Shown piece after piece: positions 35,837 to 44,977 of a stretch of 64,000 nt of DNA (positions within the stretch are counted from its first letter, which is position 1; each line of letters opens with the position of its first letter). Made by a program: the position numbers and the translations under genes. The notes beneath the pieces were generated by a model. The model saw only the letters and a program-made list of their open reading frames with translations. It was not told the DNA's origin and searched no databases. Source of the stretch: 43-108 sp001915545 (lineage in GTDB: Bacteria; Bacteroidota; Bacteroidia; Bacteroidales; Bacteroidaceae); NCBI GenBank assembly GCA_902491215.1, contig CABUGV010000009.1:1-64000 (forward strand). The letters run 5' to 3'.

Positions 35837-37216
35837 TCAATATAAGTTCCACTCCCAAACACCGCAGGTACCGGATGTTATAGAGATCCTGACATATCTG
35901 GCTTTTACATCCAACTCATCAGTATGAGGAGAACGGCATTGAACATCATTATGACCACCGCATGAAGTCCAGTTCTTTCCTTCATCTGAAATTTCTAGCT
36001 TGTATGCATGTCCAGCTGTAGGCTTTACGAAGTATACTTCGCTTTTACGTATTTTTCTTCTTTTGCCTAAATCAGCCATAATCCATGCATTTTTATCATC
36101 ATCCTTGGCCATCCATCTGGAACCGTTAGAGTCATCAATTGCAAATTCAGGAACAAAAAACTCTGTTCGTCTGCAAAGCGTATCCTTTATTGGTTCAATC
36201 TGCATCGGTTCCATTGTGCTTGAAGTCGTAATAGATACGACATCCAACGGCTTTTTCGCCTTAACTTCCTTAAGCGCTCCAACGCCGTTGAGATCAAGCT
36301 TTACCGGACGTATGGTTCCATCCTCATTAAATTCCAAACGATTGACATAGGTCTGACGATTGGTTCCACGACGACTGAATTCAAGATAAGCAAAATAATA
36401 ATTGCCTTTATCATCGCTAAACACACATCCGTGGCCTGGACCAAAAACACCAGCTTCGTAATCTGTTGTAGATATTATGTCTTCTTTTGGAAATGTATAT
36501 GGACCAAACGGAGAAACAGTACTCATGCCGTATGCATACTGATAGTGCTCATTTCCACCAAGTGTATACAGATAATAGTATATTCCATTTCGTTTGAAGA
36601 ATATAGGACCTTCCGAATATCCTCCACGTTTGGTCTCTATTGTACGAATCTCTCCGTCGAAGGTAACCATATCACTCTTCAGTTTTGCCACATGTCTGCG
36701 TCCCCAGAACACGTATGCCTGACCATCGTCGTCGATGAACAGCTCTGCATCTATTCCATCCGGTTTATCACCAGGTATAAGTGTTGATGGTGTAAACGGC
36801 AAATAAAATTCATCTTTTCCTTTGGCCAATTTGAAAGGTCCATCCGGACTGTCTGCAACAGCCGGATACATATACCCGTTGATTGTAGGATAAATATAAT
36901 ATTTTCCATTAGCGTGTACCACCTTGCTCGGTGCCCAATATTTCTGTTTTGAAGCCGACGGAAAATATGTTCCATCAAAATGCCAGTTCACAAAGTCTTC
37001 AGATTTCCATACAACTGGAGGACCTGAAGTTTTCAATCCTTGCCCGTATCCGTCAGTTGTAGCATAACAGTAGAATGTGCCGTCTATAAGCTGTATGCTG
37101 GCATCTGCGATCATATCAGGAACCAATGCGTTTCCGAAAGGATTTACAGCATTTTGTGCCACAGCTCCAGACGTCATGAATGTTAATGCTGATAGCAGCA
37201 GAAGATGTTTTTTCAC
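35837..37216 (-). CDS. GH43 glycoside hydrolase with discoidin-like C-terminal domain
   Basis: A 459-residue enzyme with signal peptide MKKHLLLLSALTFMTSGAVA. The propeller spans about 25 to 310, with base Asp in VPDMIADASIQLIDGTFYCY, Asp in PDGIDAELFIDDDGQAYVFW and acid Glu in GYSEGPIFFKRNGIYYYL. The C-terminal 120 residues (EFAIDDSNGSRWMA, WIMADLGKRRKI, ARYVRISI) are an F5/8-type carbohydrate-binding fold. It is the first gene of the two-gene GH43 operon and is divergent from GH95, so both probably share a regulatory region. Confidence 0.88.
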   Translation of the reverse strand: MKKHLLLLSALTFMTSGAVAQNAVNPFGNALVPDMIADASIQLIDGTFYCYATTDGYGQGLKTSGPPVVWKSEDFVNWHFDGTYFPSASKQKYWAPSKVVHANGKYYIYPTINGYMYPAVADSPDGPFKLAKGKDEFYLPFTPSTLIPGDKPDGIDAELFIDDDGQAYVFWGRRHVAKLKSDMVTFDGEIRTIETKRGGYSEGPIFFKRNGIYYYLYTLGGNEHYQYAYGMSTVSPFGPYTFPKEDIISTTDYEAGVFGPGHGCVFSDDKGNYYFAYLEFSRRGTNRQTYVNRLEFNEDGTIRPVKLDLNGVGALKEVKAKKPLDVVSITTSSTMEPMQIEPIKDTLCRRTEFFVPEFAIDDSNGSRWMAKDDDKNAWIMADLGKRRKIRKSEVYFVKPTAGHAYKLEISDEGKNWTSCGGHNDVQCRSPHTDELDVKARYVRISITSGTCGVWEWNLY

Positions 37217-37322
37217 AAGAACTTGTACAGATTTAAATTATTAACAAATTGCGTCATACAGATTAACGGTATAAGTACACCTTAATTCTGCATAAGCGTC
37301 ACATAAAAAATAATGATGGACG

Positions 37323-37330
37323 CAAATATA
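37323..37330 (-). promoter_or_regulatory. -7 element for the GH43 operon
   Basis: Minus-strand TATATTTG is a perfect match about 107 bp upstream of the ATG at 37216; no clear -33 box, as expected for an activator-dependent promoter. Confidence 0.45.
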
Positions 37331-37430
37331 CTGAAAAATGAATGAGAGGCACGTGCATAGGAACCACTTTTATCATAAAAAAATACATCGATTAAAAAAT
37401 GAATACATGTTTTATATTGGGTGAATATGC

Positions 37431-37438
37431 TATTTTTG
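37431..37438 (+). promoter_or_regulatory. -7 element for GH95
   Basis: TATTTTTG fits TAnnTTTG and lies 34 bp before the ATG at 37473. The -33 region (near 37408) is weak. Confidence 0.5.
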
Positions 37439-37472
37439 CAAAATAAAAAAAGAAATAATACCAAGTAGAACT

Positions 37473-39865
37473 ATGAAAAAACTATTTATCGGTCTTTTTA
37501 TACATATTTCGATATGTTCTCTAAATGCACTTCATGCAGATGATGCCAATCTGAAATTATGGTATAATTCTCCGGCTGACGCTACTGTTGCAGACAATCC
37601 AAACGGGTGGAAAGACGATGCAGAATGGCTTAAGGCCATGCCTCTCGGAAACGGCTCTCTCGGAGCTGTAGTATTCGGTGATGTCGGATATGAGCGCATA
37701 CAGCTTAACGAGGAGACCATGTGGTCTGGCAGTCCGCAGGAATGCGACAATCCAGAGGCCGCGAAACATCTGGACGAAATCAAAGACTTATTGAAAAATG
37801 GTAAATACAGAGAAGCAACAGCACTGACCAACCGCACTCAGATATGTACAGGAAAAGGTTCAGGAGGCGGCAACGGCAGTACCGTTCCATTCGGTTGCTT
37901 CCAGACATTGGGTGACTTGTGGCTCGACTTTGAGAATAAAGGAAATTATACTGATTACTCGCGTGAGCTCGACCTCTCTACTGCGACAGCCAGAGTAAGC
38001 TACACACAGGACGGAATCAAGTTTAATCGTGAAATTTTCGTAAGCTATCCAGACCAGGTCATGGTTGTCAGACTCAGTGCTGACAAGAAAAAAAGCTACT
38101 CGTTTACCTGCAGAATGTCTCGTCCCGAAAGATTCACAACTTATACAGAAAACGGACAGCTGATAATGACTGGCGCCTTGTCGGACGGAAAGGGTGGAGA
38201 CGGACTGAAATATATGGCTCGCCTGAAAGCAATTGCTGTAAACGGAGATGTTACATATACAGATTCATCTATTAAAATAAGCAATGCTGATGAAGTGGTG
38301 CTTCTTCTTAGCGCATCGACCGACTACAAGCTGGAATACCCGCATTATAAAGGTAGAGATTATAAAAAAATTACATCTGAAGCCATAAGCAAAGCTTCTG
38401 AGACATCATACAAAAAGCTTCATAAACGCCACGTTGACGACTATTCTCAATATTTTGAGAGAACAGACTTCAAACTGTCAGATTCATCCAACAGTCTGCC
38501 TACAGACAGTCTTGTAACGATGGCAAGAAAAGGTGTGGTAGACAATCATCTGTATGAACTGATGTTCCAATACGGACGCTACCTTCTGATTTCTTCATCA
38601 CGTCCAGGCACTATGCCCGCCAATCTTCAGGGTATATGGGCCAACAAGATACAGACGCCATGGAATGGTGACTATCACACTGACGTGAATGTAGAAATGA
38701 ACTACTGGCCTTCAGAAGTAACCAACCTGTCGGAAATGCACTTGCGCTCTTTGATCTCATTGAATCGCTCGTGAAACCAGGAAGCAGAACAGCAAAGATA
38801 CAGTACAACAAGAAAGGTTGGGTTGTACACCCGATTACCAATGTTTGGGGATATACATCGCCTGGCGAAAGCGCATCATGGGGTATGCACACTGGTGCTC
38901 CTGCATGGATTTGCCAGCATATCGCTGAACATTACAGATTTACAGGCGACAAGAAATTCATCGAACGCATGTATCCTGTACTCAAAGGTGCAGTAGAATT
39001 CTACATGGATTGGCTGACAGAAGATCCTGCCACTGGCAAACTCGTTTCAGGTCCGGCAGTTTCGCCAGAAAACACATTCGTTGCTCCCGACGGCAGTCAT
39101 TGCCAGATAAGTATGGGACCTGCGCACGATCAGCAGACCATCTGGCAGTTGTTCGACGATTTCTGCATGATATCCAAAGAATTGAACATCAGTGACTCAT
39201 ATACAAAATCAGTTGCAGATGCACAAAGCAGACTTGCTGGAACACAAATTGGGTCTGATGGTAGAATTATGGAATGGGCACATGAGTTCAAGGAAGTAGA
39301 GCCTGGACACAGACACATTTCACACCTATTTGCCGTACACCCAGGATCACAGATAAACACGCTCAAAACACCAGATTTGGCAGAAGCTGCCAACAAATCA
39401 ATCGACTACCGCATCAGTCATGGAGGAGGCCATACTGGTTGGAGTTCTGCATGGCTGGTCAGCCAGTACGCACGTCTGAACAGGAGCGATAAAGCATTGG
39501 AGAGCCTTGACAATGTATTTAAGAAAAGTTTGAATCCTAATCTGTTTACCGAGTGTCCGCCATTCCAGATTGATGCCAATTTCGGAACAACGGCAGGAAT
39601 ATCCGAAATGCTTCTTCAGAGCCATGTTTATGACGGCAGCGGATATGTTATCAACCTTCTGCCTGCACTGCCTGAAGATTGGAACGAAGGCTCGTTCTGC
39701 GGTATGAAAGCCCGCGGAGGTTTTGAAGTGTCGGCAGAATGGAAGGAAGGAAAACTCGAGAAGGCTGAGGTCAAGTCTTTATTGGGCAATAAATGCCGAG
39801 TAATGTATAACGGCGAAATCATATTTGACGGCACTTTGAAAAAAGGAGGCAAGTGGAAATTATAA
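37473..39865 (+). pseudogene. GH95 alpha-L-fucosidase/galactosidase, one-base frameshift
   Basis: The two halves together make a GH95 protein of about 797 residues with signal peptide (MKKLFIGLFIHISICSLNALHA, read as two parts). The first frame (37473-38774) carries AMPLGNGSLGAVVFGD, ERIQLNEETMWSGSP and the catalytic-domain entry NLQGIWANK and VNVEMNYWPSEVTNLSEMHL. It then leaves frame at 38742-38752. The second frame resumes as LFDLIESLVKPG and runs through WVVHPITNVWGYTSPGE, GPAHDQQTIWQLFDD, PGHRHISHLFAVHPG and ECPPFQIDANFG. Adding one C in TTGCGCTC restores LPLF. As written it is broken; a sequencing error is possible. GH95 removes alpha-L-fucose or alpha-L-galactose from pectin or xyloglucan. 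Confidence 0.85.
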
Positions 39866-39914
39866 TCCGCAACGTATCATATAAATACTGAAACTTAGAT
39901 AAATAAAAAATTCC

Positions 39915-39966
39915 GGGCGCTCGTAAGCATAACTTCGAGCGCCCGGAATTTTGTTTGTGAGGGCTC
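39915..39966 (+). repeat. Three-box 22-bp-period repeat, site C
   Basis: Boxes GGGCGCTC (39915-39922), GAGCGCCC (39937-39944) and GAGGGCTC (39959-39966) are exactly 22 bp apart. Boxes 1 and 2 with flanks form a perfect 17-bp stem (AAAATTCCGGGCGCTCG and its inverse), which could also terminate the convergent GH95 and AraC genes. Confidence 0.75.
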
Positions 39967-39973
39967 GCGCCGA

Positions 39974-40855
39974 TCAACCTTTAGTCTTTTCACGATAGTC
40001 TTTAGGCGACATGTGCATATATTTTGCAAATACTTTTGAGAAATAGTATTGGTCGCTGAAAGCAAGCCTGAACGCAATTTCCTTTATTTTCATATCTGTA
40101 AAGTCGAGGAGTTCGCACGCCTTTTGGATTTTAAGCAGATTGAAATAGTTTATCGGCGACATACCGGCTTTTTCAGTGAACAGACTGCTGAAATAGGAAG
40201 GAGAATAATTGACGAATTCCGCCATTTCGTCAAGATCAAACTGTTTGTCCAAATTGCTTTTCATGTAATTGATTGTGCGCTGCATTACGTCCTGTGTCTT
40301 GGGCTTGTTGATTTCACGAAATTGTGGAATATACCTGAAAGAAGCCAGAAGATACCACAGACACATCGTAATATATTCCATGTTTTCGATGCTGTAACCC
40401 ATTTCCAGATTGACCAGAATTTCGTTGAAGAGCTGTATGCGGTCGGAAAATCTAGCCGAAGGCGAATCATCTATATAAATGGTCTTGTTGAAGAATTGCG
40501 AGAATGCAGACGCCTTTTCTCCAGTAAAATGCATCCAATATATGCTCCATGGCTCATCCTGCGAGGCACCGTAGGAATGTGGTTTTCCAGCTTCGATAAT
40601 GAAGAAATCATTCTTTTTGACCATGCATCGTCCTTTGCCTATATCGTACCACCCTTTACCCTCATGGCAATATATCAGAATGTTTTGTCTGCTTCCTTCT
40701 GTCCTTTCTATGTAATGTCCGGTTGCTCTTGGATAATAACCAATGTCTGTGATGTAAAGCAAACTGGTAACCGGATTTGTTTCTATCCATTTTATAATGT
40801 CCTTTGGAATAACTATTGCTTTTTGATTTGGGAAACCATCCTTCTTCTTTTCCAT
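39974..40855 (-). CDS. AraC family transcriptional regulator
   Basis: About 293 residues from MEKKKDGFPNQK at 40855. An ATG at 40897 lies above the predicted transcription start. The N-terminal cupin-like sugar-sensing domain spans about 20 to 160 (LIYCHEGKGWYDIG, KPHSYGASQDEPWSIYWMHF). The C-terminal double helix-turn-helix has FDLDEMAEFVNYSPSYFSSLF and IKEIAFRLAFSDQYYFSKVF, ending MSPKDYRE. It sits between GH95 and the esterase-GH78-GH105 operon, so it probably activates this locus on sensing a released sugar. A palindrome overlapping its own -33 region suggests self-regulation. Confidence 0.9.
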   Translation of the reverse strand: MEKKKDGFPNQKAIVIPKDIIKWIETNPVTSLLYITDIGYYPRATGHYIERTEGSRQNILIYCHEGKGWYDIGKGRCMVKKNDFFIIEAGKPHSYGASQDEPWSIYWMHFTGEKASAFSQFFNKTIYIDDSPSARFSDRIQLFNEILVNLEMGYSIENMEYITMCLWYLLASFRYIPQFREINKPKTQDVMQRTINYMKSNLDKQFDLDEMAEFVNYSPSYFSSLFTEKAGMSPINYFNLLKIQKACELLDFTDMKIKEIAFRLAFSDQYYFSKVFAKYMHMSPKDYREKTKG

Positions 40856-40874
40856 ATAATTAGATTTAACATAA

Positions 40875-40882
40875 CAAATATA
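40875..40882 (-). promoter_or_regulatory. -7 element of the araC-type gene
   Basis: Minus-strand TATATTTG is a perfect -7 match 20 bp upstream of the chosen start codon. The -33 position is occupied by a palindrome. Confidence 0.6.
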
Positions 40883-40900
40883 TATCATAAAATCCACCTA

Positions 40901-40918
40901 TTGCACTTATAGGTGCAA
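40901..40918. promoter_or_regulatory. Palindromic operator candidate TTGCAC-N6-GTGCAA
   Basis: The perfect 6-bp arms TTGCAC and GTGCAA flank TTATAG. Centred about 31 bp upstream of the -7 element midpoint, it covers the -33 region of the regulator gene. It is probably bound by the regulator itself or another local factor. Confidence 0.55.
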
Positions 40919-41310
40919 AAAATGCGGAATCCGTAAAAAAATACATCATTACAAAAAATATCACATCTGTTTAACCAGAAGCAATGCCTATCTTTACAAC
41001 ATTATTTGCAAACAATCCTGCCAGATAATGTCCGACCATTGCTGAAGTTGCAGTATGAAATGCAACTACAGCAAGTAAATGGGAATAATCACAATGGATG
41101 AAATATCAATTAATATGGCTATATATGGAAAAAAGTATTACTTTCACACCTGATTTCAACAAAAGCTGAAAAACAGCTATGTTTCAGAAACAAACCTTGT
41201 CAAAGTGTTGCCTTAAAATCATAATTTATTGTGACACCTTGTCTGTGTTGAAATATTTAGAATTTGAATCAAAAATAATAAGCCTTAAACAAATCACAAC
41301 ACGCAAGAAA
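40919..41310. other. Intergenic region between AraC regulator and esterase operon
   Basis: About 390 AT-rich bases with no gene. Near-consensus -7 sequences occur at about 41002-41009 (ATTATTTG) and 41258-41266 (TAGAATTTG), but neither has a good -33 box. Regulator half-sites are likely but not identified. Confidence 0.4.
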
Positions 41311-42711
41311 ATGAAAAATCTAAGAAAATTCTTTGCTGCATTCGCAGTTGCAGTCTTGAACATCGGAATCTCATTTGCACAATTGCAGATGCCTGCAGTA
41401 TTTACAGACGGCATGGTACTACAGCAGAACAGCAATGTTCGGATCTGGGGATGGGGCTCTGCCTCGGAAACAGTAACAGTATCTCCTAAATGGGAAGGGG
41501 CACAAGCTGTGAAAACAAAAGTTGACAGCAATGGAAAATGGAGCACCGAAATCTCAACTCCATCAGCCGGTGGACCATACAGCATCGACATCACAAACGG
41601 ACGCGAAACTATAACCTTGTCGGATGTACTGCTTGGTGAGGTATGGTTGTGCAGTGGACAATCAAATATGGAATGGTCTGTAAACCACGGTATAATGAAT
41701 GGAGACAAGGAAGCGGCCAACGCTGCATGCGCAACACTTCGCATATTCCACATGCCTAAGCAGGGAGCTGACAGTCCGCAGGACGACTGCCGTACAAAGT
41801 GGGAGAAATCATCACCTGAAAGTATGCGCAAAACCAGTGCAACAGCATATTTCTTCGGCCGTATGCTGACAGAAAAGCTTAATGTTCCGGTAGGTATCAT
41901 GGTTACAGCATGGGGCGGAACACCGGCTGAGGTATGGACACCTGCAGAAGAGGTCAAAAATGATCCAGTACTTTCAAACTGCAAGTTGTCGCCTGCCGCA
42001 TGGTGGCCAATAACACCAGGCGTCCTCTACAATCAGATGATACACCCGATGATTCCATACGAAATAGCCGGATGCATCTGGTATCAAGGTGAATCGAACC
42101 ATGAGAATGCATCGTCATACGAACGTCTTATGACAAAACTTGTTAATTCGTGGAGAAAAGATTTCGGAAAAGATTTCCCATTTTACTATGTTCAGATTGC
42201 TCCGCATACATACAATTCAAAGAAAAACACTCCGGCACAGCTCCGTGAACAGCAGATGCTGATGGCTGAGCATGTAGACAACTGTGCAATGATAAACATT
42301 TCAGACCTTGTAGAAAATGTAAAGGACATACATCCGCGTAACAAGCGTGCCATCGGTGAAAGACTGGCCAAGCTTGCTCTTGACAAAACATACGGCAAAT
42401 ATGTCGGTGCATACGAGAGTCCGAAACTGAAGGAAGCTGTCAGATCGGGTAAGAAAATTACGCTGAGCTTTGACGGAAACTTCGAGAAACTGACATCTAC
42501 TTCAAAAGAAATTACAGGATTTGCAGTCGTTGATGCCAATGGCAAGCAGATTCCTGCAAAAGCTAAGATCAAAGGACGTGAAATCATCATATCTACCGGC
42601 AGTGCAGAGGCTCCTGTGCAGATTCTTTACTGTTTCGATGATGCCACCATCGGAAGCTTGCGCACAGATGCCGGACTTCCTGTTTTACCGTTCAGAACTA
42701 AAATCAAATAA
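41311..42711 (+). CDS. Sialate O-acetylesterase-type carbohydrate esterase
   Basis: About 466 residues from MKNLRKFFAAFAV at 41311. The frame is open to 41179, but that part lacks a signal sequence, whereas this start gives one ending near GISFAQ. The SGNH/SASA features are VWLCSGQSNMEWSV (nucleophile Ser), WYQGESNHENASSY and WGGTPAEVW. The catalytic His is probably in KDIHPRNKRAIGERL. Despite the name, members in plant-glycan loci remove acetyl groups from hemicellulose or pectin, and that is the likely job here. It is the first gene of an operon with GH78, 6 nt apart. Confidence 0.88.
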   Translation: MKNLRKFFAAFAVAVLNIGISFAQLQMPAVFTDGMVLQQNSNVRIWGWGSASETVTVSPKWEGAQAVKTKVDSNGKWSTEISTPSAGGPYSIDITNGRETITLSDVLLGEVWLCSGQSNMEWSVNHGIMNGDKEAANAACATLRIFHMPKQGADSPQDDCRTKWEKSSPESMRKTSATAYFFGRMLTEKLNVPVGIMVTAWGGTPAEVWTPAEEVKNDPVLSNCKLSPAAWWPITPGVLYNQMIHPMIPYEIAGCIWYQGESNHENASSYERLMTKLVNSWRKDFGKDFPFYYVQIAPHTYNSKKNTPAQLREQQMLMAEHVDNCAMINISDLVENVKDIHPRNKRAIGERLAKLALDKTYGKYVGAYESPKLKEAVRSGKKITLSFDGNFEKLTSTSKEITGFAVVDANGKQIPAKAKIKGREIIISTGSAEAPVQILYCFDDATIGSLRTDAGLPVLPFRTKIK

Positions 42712-42717
42712 ATAGAA

Positions 42718-44937
42718 ATGAAAAACATTATTGCAGCTCTGATGGCATGTCTTGGTACTGCGTCATCAGGGTATTCACAAGTAATTACCCCTCAAGGCAA
42801 TGAAGGACATACACCTGGAAGCTGGACATGCTACAGAAACAGTTTTGAAATAAAGAACAATCCGAAAAGCATCGAACTGCGTCTGGCTGCTGATACCAAG
42901 TATTGGCTGTGGGTAAACGGTACACTTGAAATCTCAGAAGGCGGTCTGAAGAGAGGACCGAATCCAAAAGACACATATTGCGACGTAATAACAGACTTGA
43001 AAAGCCTCAAAAAAGGCAAGAATGAGATTGCAGTACTTGTGTGGTATTTCGGAAAAGAAGGATTCAGCCACAAGAATTCACCGACCCCGGGCATGACATT
43101 CGATCTTTCCGTAAACGGCAAAGAAACCGAACCGGAGAATCAATGGAAGTATACCATACATCCTGCATACTATATACCATCAGGCGAAAGTCCGAACTAC
43201 AGACTTGCAGAATCCAACATCGGATTTGATGCTTCGAAAGACATAAACTTCGAAGAAACAGGATTTGATGACAGCAAGTGGAAGACAGCAAATGAAATTT
43301 CACTCGAAGAAGCAGGATGGAACAACTTGGTTGACAGACCTATACCGTTTTGGCGTGACTATGGCCTAAAACCTTATGCAGATACTAAACATGAGGGCAA
43401 CGCATATACTGCAGAAATGCCCTACAATGCGCAGATAACACCTTACATTAGGCTCAGAAGCGACAAGGGCGGAGACACTTTGCGCATATTGACTGACAAT
43501 TACAGAGGCGGCTCTGCTACAAATGTTTTTGCAGAATATGTCACACGTCCCGGTGAACAGGAATTTGAATGCAAGGGGTGGATGAACGGCCACAAGGTTA
43601 TATATAAAGTTCCGTCAAGCGTGGATGTGCTCGACCTGAAATATCGCGAAACCGGCTACAACACTACATTTGCAGGAAGCTTCGTGTGTGACGACCCAAT
43701 GCTCAACACACTGTGGGGAAAATCGCAGCGCACTCTCTACATAACAATGCGCGACACATATATGGACTGTCCTGACAGAGAAAGGTCGCAGTGGTTGGGT
43801 GACGTTGTAAACGAACTAGGCGAAGCTTTCTATGCCATGGACGAGCGTGCACACCTTCTCACACGAAAAGGTATCAGGGAACTCATGGCTTGGCAGCGTC
43901 CTGACAGCACCATTTATGCGCCTGTGCCATCAGGAAACTACGACTCGGAACTGCCTATGCAGATGCTTGCCAGTGTGGGATACTATGGATTCTGGACATA
44001 TTATATGGGTACGGGGGACAAAAACACAATAGAAACAGTTTTCCCCAATGTAAAGAAATATATACACGTCTGGAAGACCGACAGCGAAGGCCTTGTCATA
44101 CCAAGAAAAGGCGGATGGACCTGGGGCGACTGGGGTGAAGACAAAGACATAGCTCTTCTGTTCAACCTATGGTATGCCATTGCGCTTGACGGATACGAAC
44201 GTATGGCACAGCTCACAGGAAACACAGACGAAGCTGAATGGGCAAACGCCACATCTTCAAGACTTAAGACTGTTTTCCATAAGAAATTCTGGAACGGAAA
44301 ATATTATGTGTCTCCAGGCTACAAGGACTGTCCAGACGACCGAGCACAGGCACTTGCCGTCGTGTCTGGTATTCTTCCAAAAGAACTTTACCCTGTCATA
44401 AGACCATTCTTCAAGGAGCATCACCATGCAAGTCCTTATATGGAGAAATATGTACTCCAGGCATTGTGCATGATGGGTTACGAACAGGATGCTCTCAACA
44501 GAATGAAGATAAGATATGCCGACATGATTGAAAGTCCTCTGACAACTCTTTGGGAAGGCTGGGGTATTGGCTCGAAAGGATTTGGAGGCGGAACGTACAA
44601 CCATGCATGGAGCGGAGGTCCGCTGACCATTATGAGTTCAATGATTGCCGGCATTGAGACAGTGAAGCCTGCATTTGAGGAGTTCCGCGTTAAACCGTCT
44701 CCTGCACATTTGAGCCATATTGAAACCAAAGTTCCGCTGAGCGGAAATAGATTCATATCGCTCGTACTTGACAAAGACGCACAAATGTGCACGATGACTC
44801 TGGAAGTACCTAAAGGAACAACGGCAGAAGTTTTCACTATCGACGGTTACAACACAATGACCATAAACGGAAAAAAGATTTCCGGTAACTCCAAGAAACT
44901 CAAGAGCGGTTCATGGCACATAGAAATGTTTAAGTGA
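42718..44937 (+). CDS. GH78 alpha-L-rhamnosidase
   Basis: A 739-residue secreted enzyme with signal peptide MKNIIAALMACLGTASSGYS. N-terminal beta-sandwich domains (about 20 to 310) are followed by the (alpha/alpha)6 barrel. Family motifs are MDCPDRERSQWLGDVVNE with the catalytic acid Glu, WTWGDWGEDKD, and TTLWEGWG with the probable base Glu, then YNHAWSGGP. A C-terminal beta-sandwich closes the protein. It would release alpha-L-rhamnose from rhamnogalacturonan or glycosides. It is 6 nt after the esterase and 40 nt before the GH105 gene. Confidence 0.93.
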   Translation: MKNIIAALMACLGTASSGYSQVITPQGNEGHTPGSWTCYRNSFEIKNNPKSIELRLAADTKYWLWVNGTLEISEGGLKRGPNPKDTYCDVITDLKSLKKGKNEIAVLVWYFGKEGFSHKNSPTPGMTFDLSVNGKETEPENQWKYTIHPAYYIPSGESPNYRLAESNIGFDASKDINFEETGFDDSKWKTANEISLEEAGWNNLVDRPIPFWRDYGLKPYADTKHEGNAYTAEMPYNAQITPYIRLRSDKGGDTLRILTDNYRGGSATNVFAEYVTRPGEQEFECKGWMNGHKVIYKVPSSVDVLDLKYRETGYNTTFAGSFVCDDPMLNTLWGKSQRTLYITMRDTYMDCPDRERSQWLGDVVNELGEAFYAMDERAHLLTRKGIRELMAWQRPDSTIYAPVPSGNYDSELPMQMLASVGYYGFWTYYMGTGDKNTIETVFPNVKKYIHVWKTDSEGLVIPRKGGWTWGDWGEDKDIALLFNLWYAIALDGYERMAQLTGNTDEAEWANATSSRLKTVFHKKFWNGKYYVSPGYKDCPDDRAQALAVVSGILPKELYPVIRPFFKEHHHASPYMEKYVLQALCMMGYEQDALNRMKIRYADMIESPLTTLWEGWGIGSKGFGGGTYNHAWSGGPLTIMSSMIAGIETVKPAFEEFRVKPSPAHLSHIETKVPLSGNRFISLVLDKDAQMCTMTLEVPKGTTAEVFTIDGYNTMTINGKKISGNSKKLKSGSWHIEMFK

Positions 44938-44977
44938 ACTCTGACAAAATAAACTAAATTTATCAATAAACCTTATT

